This document shows, piece by piece, positions 6,167 through 13,371 of a DNA stretch of 64,000 bases; position 1 is the first letter of the stretch; each line of letters starts with the position of its first letter. The notes beneath the pieces are model-generated. The model saw only the letters and a program-made list of their open reading frames with translations, was not told where the DNA came from and did no database searches. This stretch comes from Mesobacillus subterraneus. GTDB taxonomy: Bacteria > Bacillota > Bacilli > Bacillales > Cytobacillaceae. Location: positions 1,674,001 to 1,738,000 of the forward strand of contig NZ_CP129019.1 of the NCBI RefSeq assembly GCF_020524355.2, read 5' to 3'. The position numbers and the translations under genes are program-made.

Positions 6167-8452
6167 ATGGAGAATCAAGTCAGGATACCAGTAAGAACTT
6201 TAGCTGAGTATGTTTATAAAAGTGGGAGTATTGTATCTGGGTTCAGGACAACCTCTTCTTTTACCGAAGGCTCACGGATTCATCGTGAAGTCCAGAAAAC
6301 ATATAGTGAACACGATCAAAGTGAAGTGTTTTTAAAAACTGAAATAAAGTATGAAGGCCTTATTTTTAACATTGAGGGCCGATGTGACGGGCTTCTTGTA
6401 AATGGGGACAGTACTACCATAGATGAAATCAAGTCAACCTCTTTGAACCTTGACCTTATCGATGAGGAGACGAATCTTGCCCACTGGGCCCAGGCCGAGT
6501 GTTATGGATATATGTACATGAAGGACCAAAACCTAGACATTATCAATATTCAACTAACTTATGTGCAGAAAACTTCTGGTGATATAAAAAGGTTTATTAG
6601 AACTAGGACTTATGGTGAGTTAAAGAAAGTCATGATGAACATGGTCTCTGCATTTGCGCCTTATGCTAGGTTGCGACTAGAGAATGAGTTGAAGAGGGAC
6701 CAAAGCATTAAAGAGTTAAAATTTCCTTTTGATCAATACCGTATTGGTCAGAGACAGCTTGCTGGTTCGGTATACAAAACCATCCAGGAGGGTAAGACGA
6801 TTTTTGCTAACGCTCCTACAGGCATCGGGAAAACCATTTCAACGATTTTTCCTTCTGTCAAAGCAATCGGTGAGGGACACTTGCGAAAGCTTTTTTACCT
6901 GACTGCCAAAACAACTACGAGGCAAACAGCAGAGGAGGCGTTCAGTCAACTATTCGCCAATGGCCTTCACATGAAGGTTGTAAGTATAACAGCAAAGGAC
7001 AAAGTCTGCTTTACTGAACAAGGGATTTGCAACAATGAGCATTGTGAGTTTGCGGACGGCTATTATGACAGAATAAACGAAGCAGTACTCGATATATTGC
7101 ATAATGAAAACACTTTAGACAGGCTTTGTATTGAAAAATACGCCTACAAGCATAGCGTCTGCCCATTCGAATTTTCACTGGACCTTGCATACGCGGCTGA
7201 CACAGTTATTTGTGATTATAATTATATATTTGACCCAAAAGTTTCGTTAAAGCGTTTGATTGATGACCATAAAAAGGAAACTGTCCTTCTTGTTGACGAG
7301 GCTCACAACCTGGTTGACAGAGGCAGGGAGATGTTTTCATCCACCTTGGAAAAAGCACCATTCTTGCAGCTTAAAAGGGAGTATAGAGGGAGAAGTAAAG
7401 GAATTTATGAGATTACAAAGCAGGTAAATGACTACTTTATCAATATAAGGAAACAAGCTGAACCGTCTAAAACGGTTGAGTTTAAGGAACCACTGGGAGA
7501 GTTTAATCAGTTGGTGTTGGAATTTATTGACCATGCTGAAAAAGAATTGCTCAGAGAGAGTCCGGGGAATTCGGATGTATTGCTTGAAGCCTATTTCGCG
7601 GCGCAGAACTGGCAAAGAATTAGCAAGCTATTTGATGAAAGGTTCATTTTATATGCAGAGGTTGGGAGGAATGAGGTTAAATTAAAGCAATTTTGCCTTG
7701 ACCCCTCCTATCTAATTAAATACGCAGGTAAGAATTTCAAATCCCGTATCTACTTTTCGGCGACGTTGAGTCCAATCGGTTATTATATGGATATGTTGGG
7801 CGGGGAAAAGGAGGATTATGTTCTTGGTATTCCTTCTCCTTTTTCGAGTAAACAATCGCAAATAAAAATTCAATCTTTATCCACAAGATTTAAAGATAGA
7901 GATGACTCCATTAAGCCAATAGTAAAAACATTGTCTGAAACCATTGAGGAGAAGCCAGGCAACTACTTAATATTCTTTCCGTCCTATTTGTATCTTAATT
8001 CAGTGTTAGAAGAATGGAACCATGGCAATCCCGGTATACCAACAATCGTTCAGGGTGCAGGAATGACAGATGTCCAACGTGAAGAATTTCTGGAATCCTT
8101 CAAACCAGGTAGATCGGGTTCCCTTGTGGGTTTTGCTGTCCTAGGAGGTGTTTTTTCAGAAGGAGTGGATTTAAAGGGTGATCGCCTGAATGGGGTAATT
8201 GTCGTGGGTGTGGGTCTGCCACAGATAGGGTTTGAACGTGATTTAATCAAGCAGCATTTTTCCCTTACAGGTAAAAATGGCTATGATTACGCCTATGTTT
8301 ATCCAGGTATGAACAAAGTGCTCCAGGCTGGTGGCAGACTCATACGGTCAGAAAAGGATACTGGCACGATTGTTTTGATTGATGACCGGTATTTACAGCA
8401 TAAATATCAAAATCTGTTGCCCGATATATGGAAGGGCTATACGATTTTTTAA
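6167..8452 (+). CDS. XPD/DinG-like Fe-S helicase with N-terminal PD-(D/E)XK nuclease domain
   Basis: 761 residues. The N-terminus has a RecB-type nuclease core: D74 (GRCDG), E87-I-K89 (DEIKST) and Q109...Y113. The helicase follows with Walker A APTGIGKT (216-223), DEAH box (377-380), and four cysteines between motifs I and II (C281, C288, C293, C332) that match the 4Fe-4S cluster of XPD/DinG/Rad3 helicases. Motif VI 'QAGGRLIRSEKD' is near the C-terminus. It probably unwinds 5'-tailed, flapped or R-loop DNA during repair. Single gene; ribosome site AGGTGAG. The fused nuclease suggests cut-and-unwind processing, but nuclease activity is unproved. Confidence 0.9.
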   Translation: MENQVRIPVRTLAEYVYKSGSIVSGFRTTSSFTEGSRIHREVQKTYSEHDQSEVFLKTEIKYEGLIFNIEGRCDGLLVNGDSTTIDEIKSTSLNLDLIDEETNLAHWAQAECYGYMYMKDQNLDIINIQLTYVQKTSGDIKRFIRTRTYGELKKVMMNMVSAFAPYARLRLENELKRDQSIKELKFPFDQYRIGQRQLAGSVYKTIQEGKTIFANAPTGIGKTISTIFPSVKAIGEGHLRKLFYLTAKTTTRQTAEEAFSQLFANGLHMKVVSITAKDKVCFTEQGICNNEHCEFADGYYDRINEAVLDILHNENTLDRLCIEKYAYKHSVCPFEFSLDLAYAADTVICDYNYIFDPKVSLKRLIDDHKKETVLLVDEAHNLVDRGREMFSSTLEKAPFLQLKREYRGRSKGIYEITKQVNDYFINIRKQAEPSKTVEFKEPLGEFNQLVLEFIDHAEKELLRESPGNSDVLLEAYFAAQNWQRISKLFDERFILYAEVGRNEVKLKQFCLDPSYLIKYAGKNFKSRIYFSATLSPIGYYMDMLGGEKEDYVLGIPSPFSSKQSQIKIQSLSTRFKDRDDSIKPIVKTLSETIEEKPGNYLIFFPSYLYLNSVLEEWNHGNPGIPTIVQGAGMTDVQREEFLESFKPGRSGSLVGFAVLGGVFSEGVDLKGDRLNGVIVVGVGLPQIGFERDLIKQHFSLTGKNGYDYAYVYPGMNKVLQAGGRLIRSEKDTGTIVLIDDRYLQHKYQNLLPDIWKGYTIF

Positions 8453-8502
8453 AGAAACACCCTGCTTATACTAACGGGTTTACTTCAGAGGTGCAAACAA
8501 GT
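8453..8502 (+). repeat. Left arm of an imperfect inverted repeat around the IS island
   Basis: About 50 bp beginning AGAAACACCCTG and containing ACGGGTTTACTT and GAGGTGCAAA. The reverse complement of 10974-11022 matches about four positions in five. It begins directly after the helicase stop. Confidence 0.7.
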
Positions 8503-8514
8503 AAAACACATAGC

Positions 8515-8558
8515 AAATCGCACGGATTTTCACATTGAAATTCACCGTGCGATTTTTC
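8515..8558 (+). terminator. Terminator of the helicase gene
   Basis: AAATCGCACGG (8515-8525) pairs perfectly with CCGTGCGATTT (8545-8555), with a T-rich tail. Confidence 0.8.
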
Positions 8559-8809
8559 GTGTTATATCAATGTATTTTTGTAATTTAACCATTCACAAGT
8601 CATTTCACATGGACGGAAATAATTATTGGTGGGTATGTGATTTTGTAGTGATTTGGTAAGTGGATGTTATGGTAATTGTGAAGGTGTTTGGATATTTAAG
8701 TTAAAATTGTAATAAGACGATCGAAGACCTTGTGAAATAATGTACTTAAAGTATCGAGACAGGTTAGTGAAGGCAAATTTGAGGTCCCAACAAGACTTAA
8801 AATAACCGG

Positions 8810-8992
8810 AGATTCTCCGGTTAGAGTGAAGAATATGGCTCCGTTGGGTGAAAATAAGCGGAGAATTTCCGATTAAATGGTTCAAAATTGTCCATTTGCC
8901 TTTTTTTTTGAGTCGATAGTCGGATTTTCTCCGGCTATTTGAGCTATTTTTAAAGCTTTTACGAAATTAAGGGGAATTTCTCCGCTTATCAA
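8810..8992. repeat. Cluster of CGGAGA-type short palindromes
   Basis: Four related palindromic cores lie in the spacer: CCGGAGATTCTCCGG (8816-8830), GCGGAGAATTTCCG (about 8858-8871), CGGATTTTCTCCGG (8921-8934) and GGGGAATTTCTCCGC (about 8970-8984). Two are preceded by AATAA. They look like decayed copies of a short intergenic palindrome; no ORF is present. Confidence 0.65.
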
Positions 8993-9100
8993 CTCGCCGC
9001 TGCTTCCCTTAACAGTGACCGGGCTGTGCGTGGCAGAAAAAGTATTCTTGAATAACCACAGACCGCTAATTGAACTCCCTCAGTTAGATACGATTATCTC

Positions 9101-9434
9101 TCGAATACTCACTTATTCGCAGGATTTCAAATCACTTGAAAGAATAGTAGGGGATTGATTGAATGAGTTTGAACATTATGGCTACAAGAAGGCGTACTTT
9201 AATAAAGGATTTAATGCTAAATCCAATGATTTCCATATAATGCACGTTTTCTCCACGCTACCCTTGGAGGTTTTCACTCCCATGTCTCAACGGGTCAAAT
9301 GCCCTCTCATTCCTTCGTTACACCTATCCAAGTGGTAGAGGCCGGTCTTTCTATAGGAACGGGTCGGAGCCCTTTTGTTCAATAAATCCGGTACTCGTAC
9401 TTTCTTTGAGTCCTGCGAATAAGTCAGTATTCGA
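9101..9434 (-). ncRNA. Candidate bridge/seek RNA region of the IS110-family element
   Basis: About 330 bp of non-coding DNA lies directly downstream of the transposase. It is bounded by a 24-bp inverted repeat matching at 23 of 24 positions (left arm 9101-9124, right arm 9411-9434, sharing TCCTGCGAATAAGT). The inside is rich in short complementary segments, for example around 9250-9370. IS110-family recombinases use a guide RNA encoded in a flanking non-coding region; in the IS1111 group this lies downstream of the gene. Guide loops were not folded here, so this is a candidate only. Confidence 0.35.
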
Positions 9435-9477
9435 AAGGTATTAAATCTAAAGTGTTTCTTTAATTATCAACTAAACG

Positions 9478-10752
9478 TTAGGCAGCTATTGGTGAAATCG
9501 ATTGGATCTTCTCGGAACGATAAGAATCATTCTTTCTGGCCATTCCTACTAATACTCTGGCGAGTTTATGGATTAATTTCATTATTGATTTCATTTTCTT
9601 CATCTTCTTCACATTAACATTATTGGCGTGCAGCTCTTTAAAATCAGGGTTGTTCATGACAAGACTCATTGTCGCTAAATACAAAAACCGCCGTAAACGA
9701 GATCTGCCACGCTTAGAAAGGACAATTTGTCCTTTCCATTTACCTGAACTGGCCTCTGAAAGATGTAATCCAGCATGGCGCAATAGAGAATTACCATGCG
9801 CAAAACCACTGAGGTCACCTGATTCTCCAAGAATGCCTGCAATTGCAATTTCACTAATTCCTTTGATGGCAAGCAACTTTCTTGCGAAAGGAATTTGTTT
9901 AAGTAGGGAAGTGACTTCTTGTTCAACTCGTTCAAGTTGCACAGTGGCTAAATCAAACTCTTCAATTAACTGTTCCAAGTGTAGTTTATAAGCATCGAGT
10001 GCTTGTCGAGTGCCGACTGAATGCACAGCTAATTCAATTAACGCTTGTGCTTTTTTTATCCCAGGTTGTCTTTTCATTTGGGATTTCCAGCCTTCAACGA
10101 TATCAACTGCTTTCATTGAGCGAAGTTCAAGTGGTGTCGGGAATAGGCGAAGAGTCGCCATAGCTCCTTTGCCTTTAACATCTTTGAATACCTGTCGAAG
10201 TTCTGGAAAAACAATATCGACCCAACGGTTGATTTGATTGATGGCACTAACAAGTCTCTTAACCGTCATATCACGGTTAGACATTAAAACTCTTAGTTTT
10301 TCAAAGGTCTCAGAACTATGATGAATAAAGGAATAATAACCATTCTTGACCATATCAGCGATGACGAGAGCATCTTTTTTATCACTTTTCGATCGGCTAT
10401 TATCACGGTTTTCTTTATTCTTTTTGACGAGATGAGGGTTAACAGTTACTGCTTCAATGTCTTGGTCATAAAGCCATTTTGAAAGGTTAATCCAGTAATG
10501 TCCTGTAGGTTCCATACCAACGATAGTGGAAGCAAATCCTCTTAAGGTTTTTAACTGGTTTATCCACTCTAGTAATTTAGCAAAACCTTCTTCATTATTT
10601 TCAAATGTAATTGGATCTCCGACTATTATTCCACGGAAATTCACAGCTCTAGCTACGTGTAATTCTTGTGCAATATCCACACCAACCACAAGGTGGCTAT
10701 CTGAAATTCTTTCTATTAGTTGATTTTGTTTGTCCTGCATTTTAAACTTCAT
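9478..10752 (-). CDS. IS110-family transposase (DEDD recombinase), intact
   Basis: 424 residues. The RuvC-like N-terminal domain shows the full tetrad: D26 (VGVDIA), E81 (GMEPTGHYW), D124 and D127 (KSDKKDA). A central coiled coil (about 250-290) precedes the C-terminal Transposase_20 domain with 'EASSGKWKG' (about 333-341), whose serine would be the second active-site nucleophile, and the basic 'LSKRGRSRLRRFLYLA'. The gene is full length without stops, so it may be active. Plus-strand ORFs across it are antisense shadows. Confidence 0.95.
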   Translation of the reverse strand: MKFKMQDKQNQLIERISDSHLVVGVDIAQELHVARAVNFRGIIVGDPITFENNEEGFAKLLEWINQLKTLRGFASTIVGMEPTGHYWINLSKWLYDQDIEAVTVNPHLVKKNKENRDNSRSKSDKKDALVIADMVKNGYYSFIHHSSETFEKLRVLMSNRDMTVKRLVSAINQINRWVDIVFPELRQVFKDVKGKGAMATLRLFPTPLELRSMKAVDIVEGWKSQMKRQPGIKKAQALIELAVHSVGTRQALDAYKLHLEQLIEEFDLATVQLERVEQEVTSLLKQIPFARKLLAIKGISEIAIAGILGESGDLSGFAHGNSLLRHAGLHLSEASSGKWKGQIVLSKRGRSRLRRFLYLATMSLVMNNPDFKELHANNVNVKKMKKMKSIMKLIHKLARVLVGMARKNDSYRSEKIQSISPIAA

Positions 10753-11200
10753 AGTAAGGGTTCCTCCTAGGGTTTTGAGTTAGAGTGGTGTCTATACTCA
10801 TATCTTACTGAGGAACCTTATTTTTTTCAAAGTTGAGAATTAGCTCTCTACAGGAATTCTATTGGGTGCTTTAGCACAATAAGATAATATGAAAAAAGGC
10901 TTAGCCTTTTTGTATTGTGAATAGTGTGGTGGAATCGGTGCGAATTAATATCTGATTTTGTCTTTGATTTGCCGTTTTGCACCTCACAAGTAAACCCGTT
11001 ATGCTTATACAGGGTGTTTCTTGTTTTACAGGTTTTTTGGAGATTTAAAGTCAAATTGGCGAAACTTCAGTTTAAGGAATAAGAACGGCATCAAAGGGGT
11101 GTACGTCTATTACTGAAATTGATTTCTGCTGAACACAAACAAAATGGGATATCAGAAAGAAATTCCATTTGAGAAATTTAAATAAATGATAACCATTTCA
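10753..11200. other. Spacer between transposase and hydrolase gene
   Basis: Contains the leader hairpin of the transposase (about 10754-10820) and the right arm of the island's inverted repeat (10974-11022). No gene with a credible ribosome site was found. Confidence 0.5.
10974..11022 (-). repeat. Right arm of the imperfect inverted repeat around the IS island
   Basis: Its reverse complement aligns with 8453-8502 (AGAAACACCCTG, ACGGGTTTACTT and GAGGTGCAAA shared). Read on the plus strand, AAACCC...GGGTGTTT followed by T-rich DNA could also act as a weak terminator. Confidence 0.65.
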
Positions 11201-11845
11201 TTAAAAGTTGCTAATTTCAGTTATTACCTTTTTCAGTACATCGATTGAATCAACTGGTCGATCTGCGTAGTTGAGAGCATGTTCAGTTCCAGGCAATAAA
11301 AGTGTCTGCATATTTGCCTTTTGTCTAAGTTTATCGAATCTTTCAGATATAAAACATGGATCTTGATCACCTATGATGCAAAGACCATTTTGCGATGATG
11401 AAAGCATCTTATCCATAACAAAATCCAACTGAAGGAGCGGGGTAAGCCAGACGATCTTGGCATCCTTAAAATCCATAGTATTAATTAGTGAAGACAATGC
11501 AATGGTTCCTAGCGATTTCCCAATCAATGTATAATCTTTGTATCGCAGTTCATTAAGAATTTGATCAAGTACAGAGTTTACATCTTGTGTGATTTGTTTT
11601 ATTTCTTCCTCTAAGGTTAAAGCTTCCGATTGATCAGTATTATAATCATAATTAATATGAAGGACATCAAAACCTTCATTTAAGAAAAGTCCGGTTGAAT
11701 AATGGAATAGTGGACCCTGGACAGTATACCCTCTTCCAGGCAGCATGACTGCGAGGGCATATGCTTGCTTATTTTGTTTGATCAACTGGTATGGTACGGG
11801 CTGGCTGTTGTAACCAGCGGCGGTATCTTTAATAAAAGTGTACAT
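11201..11845 (-). CDS. Alpha/beta hydrolase (dienelactone-hydrolase-like)
   Basis: About 214 residues. The nucleophile elbow is G-K-S-L-G ('YTLIGKSLGTIALS'), the acid is probably Asp in 'IIGDQDPCF', and the His is in 'LPGTEHALNY', giving a Ser-Asp-His triad in the right order. No signal peptide, so cytosolic. The start at 11845 (MYTFIKD) is preferred over ATG 11851, since AAGGAG is then 8 nt away rather than 2. Divergent from the mta remnant. Substrate unknown; a small ester is likely. Confidence 0.8.
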   Translation of the reverse strand: MYTFIKDTAAGYNSQPVPYQLIKQNKQAYALAVMLPGRGYTVQGPLFHYSTGLFLNEGFDVLHINYDYNTDQSEALTLEEEIKQITQDVNSVLDQILNELRYKDYTLIGKSLGTIALSSLINTMDFKDAKIVWLTPLLQLDFVMDKMLSSSQNGLCIIGDQDPCFISERFDKLRQKANMQTLLLPGTEHALNYADRPVDSIDVLKKVITEISNF

Positions 11846-11914
11846 TTTCATGACTCCTTAAAAGTTTTCTTTATTATACATGAATTTTCAGAATTTGAGT
11901 TTAGAAAAATATAT

Positions 11915-11945
11915 TTGACACTGACGCTGTGTCATAGTTTACGCT
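11915..11945 (+). promoter_or_regulatory. MerR-type promoter/operator of mta
   Basis: TTGACA (11915-11920) and TACGCT (11940-11945) are separated by 19 bp, the over-long spacer typical of MerR-activated promoters. The spacer region holds the dyad TGACAC-N7-GTGTCA (11916-11934). It lies 21 bp before the mta start and should be the autoregulatory site. Confidence 0.75.
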
Positions 11946-11966
11946 TTAAATGTGGAGGTGATCGAG

Positions 11967-12729
11967 ATGTATAAAGTAAAAGAAGTTGCGGAGATATCTG
12001 GAGTAAGTGTACGTACTCTGCATCATTATGATCGTATTGGTTTGCTCAAACCAGAGAAGGTTTCTCCGGCTGGATACCGACTTTATTCAAACGAAAATCT
12101 GGAGCGCCTTCAACAAATCTTAGTTTTCAAGGAAATGGATTTTTCTCTTCATGAAATCAAGGATTTCATTGATGGGCCAGAGTTCAACCGCAAAGAAAAT
12201 CTTAAAAAGCATAAAGAATTGCTTTTAACAAAAAAAATGCGCCTTTAAAAGATCATTCGGACAGTAGAAATGACAATTAATTCAATAGAAGGAGGGTATC
12301 AGATGGGTAATAAGGATATGTTCAAAGGTTTTGATATGAAGGAAATCGAAGAACATCAGAAGAAATATAGTCAGGAAGCAAAGGAAAGATACGGTAAAGA
12401 GAGTGTCGAAAAAGTAGAAAGGAGGACCGCGGGATATTCTTCTGAAGACTGGCAAAGAATCCAGAATAAGACAGATGAAATTTATAAACGGATCATGGCC
12501 GGAATGGACCAGGGCCCAGAAGAACCGGGGGGTACAGCGTGCAGTAGCAGATTGGCGTCAGTTGATTACAGATCATTATTATGATTGCACGCTGGAAATA
12601 TTTCGCGGTCTAGGGGATTTATATGTCAATGATCCACGGTTTACAAAAAATATAGATAAATACCAACAAGGACTATCTGCATTCTTTAAAGAAGCTATTC
12701 ATTATTATTGTGATCAGCAAGAAAAATAA
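11967..12729 (+). pseudogene. mta: mta, MerR/TipA-type multidrug regulator, broken
   Basis: The reassembled protein (about 253 aa) follows Bacillus subtilis Mta throughout: winged HTH ('MYKVKEVAEISGVSVRTLHHYD'-like start, residues 1-70), coiled coil, and TipAS drug-binding domain ('KDMFKGFDMKEIEEHQ', 'DHYYDCTLEIFRGLGDLYV'). Two lesions break it. An in-frame TAA at 12246-12248 sits where a Lys codon is expected (codon 94). An extra G in the six-G run 12527-12532 shifts the frame; removing one G restores 'EPGVQRAVADWRQ'. An intact gene would activate multidrug exporters. Ribosome site GGAGGTGAT fixes the start at 11967. Confidence 0.9.
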
Positions 12730-12752
12730 ATCAATTTATCAAGTTCGGAAAG

Positions 12753-12779
12753 CAGCCAATTGACATTGGTTGTTTTTTT
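12753..12779 (+). terminator. Terminator of the mta region
   Basis: CAGCCAAT (12753-12760), loop TGAC, ATTGGTTG (12765-12772) with a G-U pair, then seven T. Confidence 0.8.
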
Positions 12780-12903
12780 ATTGTCATAATGAAACATATC
12801 TCCACTGCCACCGTATATAGATAAAGCTCGTTTCTTCTTTTATAGTGTTTTACGAATCTTTAAAAGGTGAATGAGGGTATTACTAGTACGAAGGAGGTTT
12901 GTT

Positions 12904-13179
12904 ATGAAAAAGTTTTTCAAAAGAATTAGGCTTGTATTTAAAGTGAAGAGGTTCTTCCCCTTTTTAATAGAGTTTTTTACCTCTAAAATGGTTCCAGTAA
13001 AGCAAAAAATAATTTCAGTTGGACTGATCATAGGGTATTTTCTGTTGCCATTCGATATCATCCCCGACTTCCTTACCTTGATAGGTGTTGTTGATGATGT
13101 AGGTGTGCTGCTAATCATTTTTCAGCAAATTATAAAAATGGCTCCGTCTGAGTTAAAGGAAAAGCACAAGCTGGAATAA
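12904..13179 (+). CDS. DUF1232 (YkvA-like) membrane protein
   Basis: 91 residues: a basic, Phe-rich N-terminus (MKKFFKRIRLVFKVKRFF), one to two hydrophobic segments, and the DUF1232 signature 'PFDIIPDFLTLIGVVDD' (about residues 49-65). The ATG at 12904 has AAGGAGG 7 nt upstream; an upstream in-frame ATG at 12871 has none. Function of the family is unknown; probably inner-membrane associated. Confidence 0.85.
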   Translation: MKKFFKRIRLVFKVKRFFPFLIEFFTSKMVPVKQKIISVGLIIGYFLLPFDIIPDFLTLIGVVDDVGVLLIIFQQIIKMAPSELKEKHKLE

Positions 13180-13262
13180 TATGAAGCGATGGAAAAGTGG
13201 ATGAGTAGAATAATCACGGTAAAGTTCCTATGAGTCATGATTTTTGAGATAATACAATAAGT

Positions 13263-13292
13263 AAAAAGGCTTTCCACGGAAAGCCTTTTTTT
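13263..13292. terminator. Bidirectional terminator
   Basis: AAAAAGGCTTTCC (13263-13275) and GGAAAGCCTTTTT (13278-13290) are perfectly complementary, with A and T runs on both sides. It serves the DUF1232 gene and may serve the converging FtsH-like gene. Confidence 0.85.
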
Positions 13293-13299
13293 ACTGAAT

Positions 13300-13369
13300 G
13301 GGCAGCCCCGACAAGCGCTGGAGGGCCGACCGGTGAAGTCGCCCTTTGACTTCATTGGGCGGCTTTTCT
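13300..13369 (-). repeat. Dispersed GC-rich repeat, copy A (minus strand)
   Basis: The reverse complement carries AATGAAGTCAAAG, GACTTCACCGGTC and GGCCCTCCAGCGCTTGTCGG, the core shared with copies at 20.8, 30.5 and 43.7 kb. GC content is far above the surrounding spacer. Confidence 0.75.
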
Positions 13370-13371
13370 TA

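Larger units (their letters stand above)
9095..10830 (-). mobile_element. IS110-family insertion sequence (ends approximate)
   Basis: Contains the DEDD transposase gene (9478-10752, minus strand) and non-coding flanks. IS110-family elements lack conventional terminal inverted repeats, so the limits cannot be placed by eye. The downstream flank has a 24-bp inverted repeat at 9101-9124/9411-9434. The upstream flank has a hairpin (GGTTCCTC and GAGGAACC near 10757-10764 and 10809-10816). The surrounding ~2.5 kb is bracketed by a separate inverted repeat. Confidence 0.6.

Noticed and set aside
9623..10237. Plus-strand ORFs across the transposase
   Set aside because: Antisense to a full-length transposase with all catalytic residues; composition is that of a shadow frame.
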